Source: Rubripirellula sp. (GTDB lineage: Bacteria; Planctomycetota; Planctomycetia; Pirellulales; Pirellulaceae). From it: 64,000 bases of DNA. Under the pieces are notes generated by a model. The model saw nothing but the letters and a program-made list of their open reading frames with translations. It was not told the origin of the DNA and made no database searches. How positions within the stretch are numbered: the first letter of the stretch is position 1; the number at the start of each line of letters is the position of its first letter. The stretch covers positions 54,710-118,709 of the forward strand of contig JAAXJB010000008.1 in the NCBI GenBank assembly GCA_012270065.1. The letters are read 5' to 3'. Below, piece by piece: positions 52,719-61,679 of the stretch. The position numbers and the translations under genes are program-made.

Positions 52719-54137
52719 ATGAATGATCAATGGGTAAGTTTCCCCAGAATCAAGAGGGCTACTGTTTTGCGTGACCTGATCGCTGACGAATCCAGACATC
52801 GCCTTGACTTCAACCGACGCGGACTTGTCCGTGTGGGTGGTTTGACGGCTCTGGGGTTAGGTTTGGGAGATTACTTTCGAATTCAGCGAATCGCTGCGGC
52901 TGGCGAGAGTGAGACATCGATCGGAAAGCCAAAAGCCAAGTCCTGTATTCTCATTTGGCTTGATGGTGGTCCCAGTCATCTGGAAACCTTTGATCCAAAA
53001 CCAGAGGCGCCGCTGGAGGTGCGTGGGCCATTGGATTCGATTGCAACGGCAATTCCGGGAATCCGTTTCAGTGAATGCCTTCCCTCGACGGCAGCAATGC
53101 TGGACAGAATCTCTGTCATTCGCTCAATGACGTCGCCGCTGGGTGAGCATAATTTTGGGACTCACTATTTGATGACGGGTTACAAGCCAACCCCTGTTCT
53201 GGAGTATCCGGGTTACGGGGCTGTCTTGTCCCAACTGAATGGTCGAGTTGGTGTATTGCCTTCCAATATCGCCGTGCCAGATTTCAAAGTTGGGGGCAGC
53301 CGATTGACGGGCAGCGGTTATTTGCCGCCGGAAACGAGACCATTTTCCGTAGGCAGCGACCCTTCCAAGCCGGGATTCGCAGTTCGTGATCTCGATTTTT
53401 ACAACGGCTTGGATTTGAATCGTCTTGATCGCAGGAGGAGGTTTGTGGAATCGCTCAATAATTTTGAAGAGCGAAAATCAAAAGCAGGGGAGACTTCGTC
53501 TGATCCTGATCTTGAGCGTGCTTTCCGGTTGATTGCCTCAACTGATGCAAAGCGTGCTTTTGAATTGAACGAAGAGCCTGCGGCAACTCGTCAGAAGTAT
53601 GGGACCAGGACCCTTGGTCAGAGTTGCCTTCTTGCACGTCGTTTGGTTGAAAGAGGTGTGCCCTTCGTTACCGTCAACCATAAAGGCTGGGATACCCATG
53701 AAAATTTGACGACCCGTTTAAAAGACGGATTCGCTGGTGCACGGGTCAGTGTCGGGCTTGTTCCGTCTTTGGATCTTGCCCTCGCTGCCTTGATCGAAGA
53801 CCTGGAACAGACGGGTTTGTTGAGTGAAACGCTGGTCGTTGTGATGGGCGAATTTGGTCGCACTCCCAAGCTGAATACGCGGGGCGGAAGAGATCACTGG
53901 CCTCGAGTTTTCAGTGTGATGTTGGCAGGCGGAGGTGTAACGCCCGGTCTGGTGCTCGGGAGTAGCGATGCTGTGGGTGAATCGCCGCGTACCCGCCCCG
54001 TTACACCCTCGGATCTGGCTGCCACCATTTACACCCTTCTTGGAATTGACCCGCGTCGGGAGTTTAAAACTGATGATGGTCGGCCAGTTTCGATTGCACC
54101 TCATCAAGCCGAGGTTATTTCAGAATTGATCGCATGA
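52719..54137 (+). CDS. DUF1501 family protein
   Basis: 472 residues. The N-terminal part contains a Tat-like stretch (FNRRGLVRVGGLTALGLGLGDY) about 25-50 residues from the start. The alkaline-phosphatase/sulfatase-like core follows, with CILIWLDGGPSHLETFDPKP (about 75-95), EHNFGTHYLMTGYKP, PFVTVNHKGWDTHEN and VVVMGEFGRTPKLNTRGGRDHWPRVF, all hallmarks of DUF1501. The family's enzymatic role is unknown; metal-binding Asp and His in these motifs suggest a phosphatase/sulfatase-like fold. It is nearly always found beside a DUF1549 gene, as here. Its 3' end overlaps the WD40 gene by 4 bp. Confidence 0.92.
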   Translation: MNDQWVSFPRIKRATVLRDLIADESRHRLDFNRRGLVRVGGLTALGLGLGDYFRIQRIAAAGESETSIGKPKAKSCILIWLDGGPSHLETFDPKPEAPLEVRGPLDSIATAIPGIRFSECLPSTAAMLDRISVIRSMTSPLGEHNFGTHYLMTGYKPTPVLEYPGYGAVLSQLNGRVGVLPSNIAVPDFKVGGSRLTGSGYLPPETRPFSVGSDPSKPGFAVRDLDFYNGLDLNRLDRRRRFVESLNNFEERKSKAGETSSDPDLERAFRLIASTDAKRAFELNEEPAATRQKYGTRTLGQSCLLARRLVERGVPFVTVNHKGWDTHENLTTRLKDGFAGARVSVGLVPSLDLALAALIEDLEQTGLLSETLVVVMGEFGRTPKLNTRGGRDHWPRVFSVMLAGGGVTPGLVLGSSDAVGESPRTRPVTPSDLAATIYTLLGIDPRREFKTDDGRPVSIAPHQAEVISELIA

Positions 54138-55195
54138 TTTTTCTTTGGCCTTACCGTATGTCTGGACACGCAGGGGAACAAGCTTCAAGCATTGAAATGA
54201 ATCCCTGGCAAAGACTTTTCCGGAACAGGAACCCATGGGTTTACATCGCTTGTTTCCTGTCTCTGCTTTGGGGTATCGACATCGGATCGGCGGCAGAGCC
54301 ATCCATTACCGCGTTGGGCTTTGACCCTGCCGGTAAGGTGCTCGTCGCTGCATCACAGTCTTACATCACCGAATATCGATGGCCGGGTTTGCAATCGAAG
54401 CGGCGGTTGCAGTCTTCACTTGTTTCAATTCAGGATCTGGTCTTTTCGCCCGATGGAGAAAAGCTTGCGGTCGCAGGTGGGACTCCAGCAGAAAGCGGGC
54501 GTGTTGAGATACGCTCCTGGCGAGACGGAAGACTCATCGATGAGCTTGGGAATCATGACGATACGGTTCAATCAGTTGCATGGCTCGATAATGATACTGT
54601 CATCACGGGAAGTCTTGATCGTAGAATCGCAGTTTGGAAGCTCGGGCAGTCATCACCGATCCAACAGTTCGAGGGGCATTCCAAAGGGGTCACGACGATC
54701 CAGTTGATCGCAGACACCAACCTTGTTGTCAGTGGTGCACTCGACGAAAACATCAGAGTATGGAACCTGGAAACTGGAGCCTTGGTCCGAACACTCAATA
54801 ACCACACTGGTGCAGTCAATGAAATGAAAGCAAGGCCCATGAAGCAAATCACCTCTTCTGGCATTGCCCGGTTGCCGATGTTGGCATCAGTCAGTGATGA
54901 TCGCACAGTCAGACTTTGGCAACCGACCATTGGCCGGCTCGTCAGATTCTGTCGAATCGATGCAACTCCTTTGGCATTGTGTTGGAATGAAGGGGGCGAG
55001 TGGCTCGCGGTTGGATGTGATGATGGAAGTGTCCAGATCATCCATCCGGATACAATGGACCTGAAAAACAGGGTAATGGCCACTGAATCTTGGTGTTACT
55101 CGATCCAAGCACACCCCGCCGATGGCAGCCTTGCTGTCGGCAGTCGCAAAATGCAATTAAAGCGTTTGGATGCAAGCCAGTTGGTGAGAGAGTAA
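54134..55195 (+). CDS. Exported WD40-repeat protein
   Basis: 353 residues. The start ATG overlaps the DUF1501 stop (ATGA); an internal ATG at 54197 (MNPWQRLFRNRNPWVYIACFLSLLWGIDIGSAAE) would give a cleaner signal peptide. The mature part is a WD40 propeller of about six blades with clear units, for example SVAWLDNDTVITGSLDRRIAVWKL, TTIQLIADTNLVVSGALDENIRVWNL and SVSDDRTVRLWQP. It probably acts as a scaffold in the same exported assembly as the DUF1549/DUF1501 proteins. No catalytic domain is attached. Confidence 0.9.
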   Translation: MIFLWPYRMSGHAGEQASSIEMNPWQRLFRNRNPWVYIACFLSLLWGIDIGSAAEPSITALGFDPAGKVLVAASQSYITEYRWPGLQSKRRLQSSLVSIQDLVFSPDGEKLAVAGGTPAESGRVEIRSWRDGRLIDELGNHDDTVQSVAWLDNDTVITGSLDRRIAVWKLGQSSPIQQFEGHSKGVTTIQLIADTNLVVSGALDENIRVWNLETGALVRTLNNHTGAVNEMKARPMKQITSSGIARLPMLASVSDDRTVRLWQPTIGRLVRFCRIDATPLALCWNEGGEWLAVGCDDGSVQIIHPDTMDLKNRVMATESWCYSIQAHPADGSLAVGSRKMQLKRLDASQLVRE

Positions 55196-55259
55196 CATCA
55201 ATAAAATGTCGTCTTCTGAGATATGCTTCACGCCAGTCACACCTAGTTGAGAGAATTGA

Positions 55260-56123
55260 ATGATGGAATCTGCCACTTGCAAACCGTATCAGAAGGCAAC
55301 TGCTTTTCTTTTCGCTTCATCAGACAGTTCGCCCTGCAGAGGCGGCAAATCCTGTCGCATGGGTGCTCTGTTCATTCTCACGCTGATATTTGGAAGCCCA
55401 TCGCCGAGCTTGACCCTGCACGCTGATGAAGGTCAGTCGGGCATCAATCTTTTTATTCTGTCCGGTCAATCCAATATGGCTGGCATGAAACCCGAAGAAT
55501 CTTTTACGCCTGCGGTTGAGAAGGCGTTTGGCAAAGCGAATGTGCTAGTTGTCAAGGATGCCCATGGTGGACAACCCATTCGCCGTTGGTACAAGGATTG
55601 GAAATCCGCCGAGGGCAGTAGTCCAGAGAAAACCGGAGACCTTTACGAGCGTCTGATGCAAAAGGTCAAAGAAGAAACAAACAAGCATGCCAGAAAAATA
55701 GAGACGGTAACGTTTGTCTGGATGCAGGGTGAACGTGACGCCAAAGAAAAGCATGGAACAGTTTATGGATCGAGTCTTGAGGGTCTCTTTGAGCAAATTG
55801 CAACCGATTTGCAACGCCGTGATCTTAATTTTGTTATTGGGCGGTTAAGTGACTTTGATATGTCGAATCGGACCTATCCGCATTGGACACTCGTGAGAAA
55901 GCAGCAGGTCGCATTAGCAGAACAGAATGAGAATTGTGCCTGGGTGGATACGGACGACTTGAACGATGGCGAGAATCGACGCGGTAAACAGATCAAGAAT
56001 GATCTGCATTATTCCGCAGAAGGATATGCCATTCTTGGACAGCGTTTTGCCGATCAAGCGATCGAAATGATCAAGTCACGGCGTCCTCCTGCTGCTGCAG
56101 CAGCAGAACGTTCGCGACCCTGA
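55260..56123 (+). CDS. Exported SASA-type carbohydrate esterase (sialate O-acetylesterase-like)
   Basis: 287 residues. The N-terminus carries a hydrophobic segment (about 38-56) after a hydrophilic stretch, so export is probable. The catalytic core has the nucleophile block SGQSNMAG, the WMQGERD motif and the late catalytic Asp/His region LHYSAEGYAILG, all typical of SASA (DUF303) SGNH hydrolases. Members remove acetyl groups from carbohydrates. The 3' end encodes a run of Ala over an 18-bp perfect palindrome (56089-56106). The creatininase-like gene follows 67 bp later on the same strand. Confidence 0.88.
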   Translation: MMESATCKPYQKATAFLFASSDSSPCRGGKSCRMGALFILTLIFGSPSPSLTLHADEGQSGINLFILSGQSNMAGMKPEESFTPAVEKAFGKANVLVVKDAHGGQPIRRWYKDWKSAEGSSPEKTGDLYERLMQKVKEETNKHARKIETVTFVWMQGERDAKEKHGTVYGSSLEGLFEQIATDLQRRDLNFVIGRLSDFDMSNRTYPHWTLVRKQQVALAEQNENCAWVDTDDLNDGENRRGKQIKNDLHYSAEGYAILGQRFADQAIEMIKSRRPPAAAAAERSRP

Positions 56124-56180
56124 TTCCCGGGTTGTCTGATCGTGTTTCAGTGTTGATCCCTCGGTGAATGACTGTCTTCC

Positions 56181-56184
56181 AGGA
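56181..56184 (+). promoter_or_regulatory. Ribosome binding site deciding the creatininase-family start
   Basis: AGGA lies six bases before the ATG at 56191, preferring this start over the upstream GTG at 56164. Confidence 0.5.
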
Positions 56185-56190
56185 AAAAAA

Positions 56191-56994
56191 ATGGCAAGTG
56201 ACGTGCGACCATGGTTGTTGTCGGAGTGCAACTATGACTACGTGAAAAATGCTGATATCCGCGTTGCGGTCCTGCCCTTGGGTGCAACCGAGCCACATAA
56301 CCTGCATCTGCCCTATGGTACGGATGTGTATGAGGCGACGATCATTGGCGAACGTGTTTGCGCAGAAGCATTTCGCAGGGGCGCTGCTGTCACCTTGCTG
56401 CCAACCATCCCGTTTGGTGTTCAGACCAATATGCGCAATCTGCCTCTGGCGATGAACATCAATCCTGCAACGCTTGATCTGTTCATTGCCGATCTGGTCG
56501 ACTCCCTTGTAAACTCAGGAGTCGAAAAAATCCTGCTTCTCAACAGTCATGGCGGAAATGATTTCAAGCCGTTGTTAAGGACCTTGGCGGGGCGGAACCA
56601 GACTGTATTTCTGTGCGACTGGTTCAAAATGGTGCAGGATATCTATCAAACGATATTTGAGCATCCGGAAGACCATGCTGGTGAAATGGAAACCTCCATT
56701 GCACTCGCCTACTTTCCACATTTGGTGGCAACAAAGCCGGATGGATCTCTTGCTGCAGATGATGGAGCTACCCGCCAGACGCGATTTCACGCCGTCAATC
56801 AGGGTTGGGTGCAGATCACGAGAACCTGGGATCTGTTGACCACAAATACCGGGTCTGGGTATCCCCACGCGGCTACTGCCGACAAAGGGAAGCAGTTGAT
56901 GGGATTGATTTGTGATCGACTGGCAGACTTTCTGTTGGAATTGTCTGAATCTCCCTTGGACGGTGACTTCCCTTTTGCAAATTCCCTGGAATGA
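56191..56994 (+). CDS. Creatininase family metal-dependent amidohydrolase
   Basis: About 267 residues from ATG 56191 (SD-supported); a GTG at 56164 would add nine. Metal-binding residues are visible in PLGATEPHNLHLPYGTD (Glu, His, Asp), NSHGGND and the late HAGEMETS (Glu). This matches the creatininase/MftE/FAPy-deformylase family, whose members hydrolyse creatinine or deformylate formamidopyrimidine intermediates. No creatinase, riboflavin or mycofactocin gene is adjacent, so the substrate is open. Confidence 0.87.
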   Translation: MASDVRPWLLSECNYDYVKNADIRVAVLPLGATEPHNLHLPYGTDVYEATIIGERVCAEAFRRGAAVTLLPTIPFGVQTNMRNLPLAMNINPATLDLFIADLVDSLVNSGVEKILLLNSHGGNDFKPLLRTLAGRNQTVFLCDWFKMVQDIYQTIFEHPEDHAGEMETSIALAYFPHLVATKPDGSLAADDGATRQTRFHAVNQGWVQITRTWDLLTTNTGSGYPHAATADKGKQLMGLICDRLADFLLELSESPLDGDFPFANSLE

Positions 56995-57150
56995 ATCTCG
57001 CTGGCATGGAATGGGCACGAATTCAGGCGGTTGTCCCATGGCAGCTTTCGCATGTCAGCCGAAAGTGGATGCCCAGTTCGAACACATGTTCGTTGTTTCG
57101 TTCAGTCCCTGCTTATGCGAATGAGATGTCACTTCCAGGTGGGTTTGTTC

Positions 57151-59049
57151 CTATTGTTCCGTAACGACAGGCCTGATTCCGAACGTTTCAGAAAGTTCCA
57201 GCAGTAATCGTTCTGCTGGATTCATTTTCGCACGTTCTGTCAAGACGCGGCGGGCCAAGTCAGGTCTGTCTGTGATGATTCCATCTGCTCCGAGACTGAT
57301 CATTCGTGACATTGTGACGGCATCATTGACCGTCCAGACAAATACATCTTTTCCAGATGCATGTGCACGTTGAATGAATGCACGATCGATGAACATCGCA
57401 TTGACCGCCAGAAAATCGGCTTTGGTATTGTCGATGCTCCCGCCAATCACCGACATCAGCAAACCGGCACGACAATCAGGTGCCAGTTGCTTCATCTTGC
57501 CAACGGCATTCAGGTTCAACGACATGTACATCACATCAGATGACATGTCATGTGCGTTGACAATGTTCAGGACCTGCTGCTCCAGATCATCGTCATGGCC
57601 ATAGTATTTAAGTTCAATGACGACTCCGGTCTTGCCCTTGCATGTGGTGAGTAGTTGAGACAACGTTGGAACGCGTTCCATACTGAAAATCGGATCTTTG
57701 TGGCTGCCAATATCAATGTTTTCCAGATCGGGCATGGTTGCATCCCAGATTTTGAGATTGTTATTGGCTAGCTTCATGAAGTCACTGTCATGGAAAACAA
57801 CAACCTCACCATCACCCGTCTGCTGGACATCAATTTCAACCCAGTCGGTGGAATATTCGATGGCCTGATTCATGGCAGCCAAAGTGTTCTCGGGAGCATC
57901 CGCTGACGCCCCTCGATGGGCAATGATGTCAACGTCATCATCGAGCCGAACACTGTTCAGTGTCCAGATTCCGATGCAGGCAGCGGTGATCAAGCCCAGC
58001 ATCGAAACGACAATCAGTCGCGTGCCAGTAATACGAAACCTGTCATTGCGAGTGCGTGAAGTGGTTGGCTTGCGCACCCCAAACGCAGCAATCCTGTCAT
58101 CACATCCGAATTCGCGGTAAAGATTCCACCACAACGATGCAAAAAGCCCACTGCTTGTCATCTGTATCAGGATATGGACGACTGTCCAGACCAGCACAAA
58201 GATTCCGAGTGAGATCACCAGCAATCCGAGTGAACTTGCAGCATCGGGAATGATAAGGCGACCGAACAACAGCAGCAGGGATGTCGTCATGGCGGATAGC
58301 CCCAATCCAGTGCCGAGCCAGATGCTGACAGCTCTGATGATTTGTGACCTCAAGCCCTGCGTCCGCCGTGAACTTTCTTGAAGCGCTTTCGATACAGGTG
58401 TATTCTCGAAGAGCACCATTGGTAATGCGAAAAGCCAACCGGCAAGGAATCTCAACAGCAGAATGATGAATGTGATCAAGAGAGCCAAACCGATCCCAAC
58501 AGCAACGATGAACTTGGGAGGTTTCGCCTGCAGATAAAAATTGATGTCGAATTCACTCAATAGAAAAAAGTAGGTAATCCCTGCGATTGCAAGAAAAGGT
58601 GTTGCCAACAGACCCACTCGGATGATCACCCATGCTGTGATCTGACTGACTTGCCATGTCTGTGACATCGCAAATTGGATCGCTGATACCGTACCGAGTT
58701 TGGTTTCCTGATCTGAATCAGAGTCGTTGGAAAAGCGCGGCGCAGCGAGAATCCCAATCAGAGCCGCTTGTCCCAACACAATGATGCATAGCCACAATGC
58801 ACCCAGAGTGACCGCACAAATCCAGCCAGCAGGTTGGAGAAGGAAGAAGAGGATGTCCTGATCCGCAAGCACCGGCTTTCCGGAAAGCCGAAGTAGTATC
58901 TGGGACAAAAGTGCGAGCAAGGGTGTGAGCAATACGACCGCGATGACGTTGTAAACGCCAATGGTCAGGAATAATTGCGGCCAGTGTTGGCCAAAATCCC
59001 TTACAGCAGCTCGAAGCGTCCTGTTGCGCAGCATCCGCGAAATCTTCAA
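57151..59049 (-). CDS. Membrane-bound glycerophosphodiester phosphodiesterase (GDPD)
   Basis: 632 residues. The N-terminal 360 residues hold about seven transmembrane helices of the GPDPase_memb type. The cytosolic or periplasmic C-terminal GDPD barrel starts at IAHRGASADAPENT (catalytic His and the NT loop), with EIDVQQTGDGEVVVFHDSDF and VIELKY. Catalytic His, Glu and Asp are all in place. Such enzymes cleave glycerophosphodiesters from deacylated phospholipids to glycerol-3-phosphate and an alcohol. The 4-bp overlap with the HdeD-like gene shows coupling. Confidence 0.92.
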   Translation of the reverse strand: MKISRMLRNRTLRAAVRDFGQHWPQLFLTIGVYNVIAVVLLTPLLALLSQILLRLSGKPVLADQDILFFLLQPAGWICAVTLGALWLCIIVLGQAALIGILAAPRFSNDSDSDQETKLGTVSAIQFAMSQTWQVSQITAWVIIRVGLLATPFLAIAGITYFFLLSEFDINFYLQAKPPKFIVAVGIGLALLITFIILLLRFLAGWLFALPMVLFENTPVSKALQESSRRTQGLRSQIIRAVSIWLGTGLGLSAMTTSLLLLFGRLIIPDAASSLGLLVISLGIFVLVWTVVHILIQMTSSGLFASLWWNLYREFGCDDRIAAFGVRKPTTSRTRNDRFRITGTRLIVVSMLGLITAACIGIWTLNSVRLDDDVDIIAHRGASADAPENTLAAMNQAIEYSTDWVEIDVQQTGDGEVVVFHDSDFMKLANNNLKIWDATMPDLENIDIGSHKDPIFSMERVPTLSQLLTTCKGKTGVVIELKYYGHDDDLEQQVLNIVNAHDMSSDVMYMSLNLNAVGKMKQLAPDCRAGLLMSVIGGSIDNTKADFLAVNAMFIDRAFIQRAHASGKDVFVWTVNDAVTMSRMISLGADGIITDRPDLARRVLTERAKMNPAERLLLELSETFGIRPVVTEQ

Positions 59050-59642
59050 TTGTCGAGCGGTTCATCCACGGTCGATGTGTCCGTGGTCTGTTTGACTCTG
59101 TCTTCCAGCATAGCTGTCAATTGACGGACGGTAATTGCAACAGCAAGCATGGATATGCCAGTCAAGAAGAAATCAATGCCAGCCAGAATGCCGACGATGT
59201 CAAGCGCTTCCTCCGGGGTGCGCGTGTACAACCAGTAGCCGAGAATGCAGGCAATGACACCACTGACCAGCAGGACCAGCCAACCTTTGGCTGGTCGATA
59301 ACTGAATGCATTGATGATTTTCCAGATACCGCTGATCACAAAGAATATCGACATCACCAGGATGACCATCTTTGATCCGATCCATGGCTCGGTCAGAAGT
59401 CCACCGCCAGACACAACGGAAACCAATCCGATGATGAGAGGTGAGATTTTTTGCAATCGACGTTCAGCCCACCAGAATGTGATCAACTGAGTGATGCCGG
59501 CGATTAACAGCACAACGCCCAGCATCCCTATGACCCAGGTCCCGGCAACACTCGGTGCAGCAAATGAGAGGCAACCAAGCAGTGTCAGAACTGTACCGAT
59601 GAGATACAGCGGAGCGGTTCTCGGGAATTGGCGATCGGTCAT
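59046..59642 (-). CDS. HdeD-like membrane protein (DUF308)
   Basis: 198 residues with six closely spaced transmembrane helices and the HdeD/DUF308 pattern (for example GTWVIGMLGVVLLIAGITQLI, PLIIGLVSVVSGGGLLT, WLVLLVSGVIACILGYWLY and GILAGIDFFLTGISMLAVA). In E. coli HdeD is linked to acid resistance, but elsewhere the role is unknown. It overlaps the start of the membrane GDPD gene by 4 bp, suggesting a membrane-related partnership. A charged C-terminal tail follows. Confidence 0.85.
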   Translation of the reverse strand: MTDRQFPRTAPLYLIGTVLTLLGCLSFAAPSVAGTWVIGMLGVVLLIAGITQLITFWWAERRLQKISPLIIGLVSVVSGGGLLTEPWIGSKMVILVMSIFFVISGIWKIINAFSYRPAKGWLVLLVSGVIACILGYWLYTRTPEEALDIVGILAGIDFFLTGISMLAVAITVRQLTAMLEDRVKQTTDTSTVDEPLDN

Positions 59643-59814
59643 GATTGCTCACCAGTTGGAAGATTGGGTTCGTTGCATCCAATGATATGGAGCAAAAGAC
59701 TGGGTCTCGAAGGTTTGGAAGAAAACTCTCTGGTTCGTAAACAAGGGTCTTTTCGACTGCGTGATCCGTGTTTTCCAGATGACTCGTGCGAGCTCGACAT
59801 CGTACCCGAATTGC

Positions 59815-61578
59815 CTACCCTTTTGTGAATTCCAGAGGCGGTTGTCCCTCGGTATCACCAATCATGTAGAAGTCGAGTTTTCCGTCCTTGAATAGCACTT
59901 GCGCCAGCATGACGCCATCATCATTCATTTCCATCGCGAGAACACCTTTGTCGTCGACGTTCCAGATACCAGTCACTTGCTGTGATTGGCTGCCTTGCGA
60001 ATAAGTCCAGGAAAAGGTTCCATCTTGTTTGAGATCCATTTCGAATTCACGCCCTTCTCTGTCAGCAGACCATGATCCCGTGAGTTCGTTTTCCGTGATT
60101 TTGGTCGTCGGTTGAGGGGGCAGTGTCTCCTTGGGTGGGTCAGGGATCTTCGCATCGGGGTCAACACCCAGCAGCAACTGAATTGCTACCGGATCGGTAG
60201 GCGTGAGGGCAACCAGTCGTTGCAGTTCGGTTGCTGCTGCTTCATCATGCCCTGCCGTAATGTACTGGTAGGAAAGTACCAGCAAGCCAGCAGTATCATC
60301 CGGATGGTCAGTCACAAATTCTTCCAGCTTGCGGAGTTGCTCGGTGTAAATTTCCACCTGCGGATACAGACCAATCATGGTTGTCCAATCCCAACCCGGA
60401 CCAACACTGAGGACTGCGTAGAGCGTTGCTGCTGATTCCTGGTATTTCCCGAGAGCGAACAGGGTCAAAGCGCGAAACTCATGAATCACTGCATCGTTGG
60501 GACTCTCCTGGAGTGCCTTGTCCGTGGCTTGCAGTGCTGCTGTGTAATCACCTGCATAAAAATCACTTCGTGCCTGGTCAAAGGCTGTCAGTGATCCCTC
60601 AGGGATTTCATTTGCGGGTGCAGCTGACGGATTTTCCGACAGCGTGGTTTCGCCAGGAGCCATGACAAGAGGTTGCGAGTAGTCGTAAACACTGTTGTCG
60701 ATAACAACCGTGCTCGGAGTGGCATAAGGGTTGTAGTAGTTGCTGTATCCGAAAGCCCATCCAACACGATTGATTGCCCAGGTGGTCACTCCGAAAGTGG
60801 TCAGTACGGGATAACGGTTCCACCAATAGTTCCAGTAGACGGGTGGGCGCCACGGATGATGCCAGGATCCATGGTGCCAGTGATGGTGATGGTCGTAGTG
60901 ATGGTCGTACCAGTCGTCCCATCCGGATCCCGGCCGATCATGAATCGGGTGCAGGTCACCGGGACGCTGGTCCAATCGATTCTTCAATGCCGCTCGTCGG
61001 TCATCGACATTTGGTCTGTCGGTTGTTCCAGGCCGGTCAGGGCGATTGGGAAGCTTGCCATCCAGACCGGGCAGACTGGGTCTCGTTGATGGTCGGTCGT
61101 TGCCTGGCCGGAGGGTGTTGCCAGGTCGATCACCCGGCAAAGACGGGCGTGTCGAAGGCTTGAATCCAGGTAAGGATGGTCTTGTGGATGGAAGCGACGG
61201 CCTTACCGAAGGAATTTCCGGGCGATTTGAGGGGAACGATGGCCTTGTCGCAGGCAGGTTGGGGCGAGTTGCAGGCAGTGAGGGTCGCGTCGAAGGAATG
61301 TTGGGTCGAGTCTGGGGAATGTTGGGTCGAGTTTGGGGAATGTTGGGGCGAGTTTGAGGAAAAGACGGGCGAGTCTGAGGGAAAGATGGGCGCGAGATCG
61401 ACGGCATTCCACCGGTCGGTCGTGCCGGGTGACTGAAACTCGGGCTGGGCCTCGCCGCATTCATGCGACTCAGATTTGCGCGACCACCCCCGCCACCGCC
61501 TCGACCGCGAGCATGAAGTTGGCTGCTGGATGTCAGCAGCAAGGTGGTAGCCAGCAGAAAATAGAACCCTGTCTTCAT
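59815..61578 (-). CDS. Exported Pro-rich-repeat / TPR-like protein with C-terminal beta domain
   Basis: About 587 residues from ATG 61578, which yields a signal peptide; the frame opens at 61632. In order: a Gly-rich patch (RGRGGGGGGR), then about 150 residues of proline-rich units such as RPNIPQTRP and RPSLPSTRP, then a His/Trp-rich stretch (HHYDHHHHWHHGSWHHPW). Two or three TPR-like helix pairs (about 330-450) and a C-terminal beta-strand domain (about 495-585) follow. The Pro-rich repeats resemble a cell-wall or surface spacer. No enzyme motif. The gene ends with its own short repeat arrays upstream at 61629-61679. Confidence 0.75.
   Translation of the reverse strand: MKTGFYFLLATTLLLTSSSQLHARGRGGGGGGRANLSRMNAARPSPSFSHPARPTGGMPSISRPSFPQTRPSFPQTRPNIPQTRPNIPQTRPNIPSTRPSLPATRPNLPATRPSFPSNRPEIPSVRPSLPSTRPSLPGFKPSTRPSLPGDRPGNTLRPGNDRPSTRPSLPGLDGKLPNRPDRPGTTDRPNVDDRRAALKNRLDQRPGDLHPIHDRPGSGWDDWYDHHYDHHHHWHHGSWHHPWRPPVYWNYWWNRYPVLTTFGVTTWAINRVGWAFGYSNYYNPYATPSTVVIDNSVYDYSQPLVMAPGETTLSENPSAAPANEIPEGSLTAFDQARSDFYAGDYTAALQATDKALQESPNDAVIHEFRALTLFALGKYQESAATLYAVLSVGPGWDWTTMIGLYPQVEIYTEQLRKLEEFVTDHPDDTAGLLVLSYQYITAGHDEAAATELQRLVALTPTDPVAIQLLLGVDPDAKIPDPPKETLPPQPTTKITENELTGSWSADREGREFEMDLKQDGTFSWTYSQGSQSQQVTGIWNVDDKGVLAMEMNDDGVMLAQVLFKDGKLDFYMIGDTEGQPPLEFTKG
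61140..61440. repeat. Internal coding repeat array (Pro/Arg-rich units)
   Basis: Within the TPR-like gene, DNA encoding repeated RPNIPQTRP/RPSLPSTRP units forms degenerate repeats of about 21-27 bp. They are in frame and appear only as a protein spacer. Slippage here would change spacer length without frameshift. Confidence 0.6.
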
Positions 61579-61628
61579 CAGTCGTATCTCAATCGTAGGG
61601 AAGCTTATCCAGCAGAATTCGGATCGTT

Positions 61629-61679
61629 TCATCTCGGTGAACGGGTCATCTCGGTGAACGGGTCATTTCGGTGAACGGG
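61629..61679. repeat. Tandem repeat, three 17-bp units
   Basis: Units at 61629-61645, 61646-61662 and 61663-61679 read TCATCTCGGTGAACGGG (twice) and TCATTTCGGTGAACGGG. The last unit forms the stop codon and final codons of the downstream-strand gene (stop at 61663), so the array begins exactly at the coding end and runs through the gap toward the TPR-like gene. Confidence 0.9.

Noticed and set aside
56089-56106. Perfect 18-bp palindrome (CTGCTGCTGCAGCAGCAG)
   Set aside because: It is produced by an Ala run in the 3' coding end of the esterase gene; no T-run follows, so a terminator is not supported.
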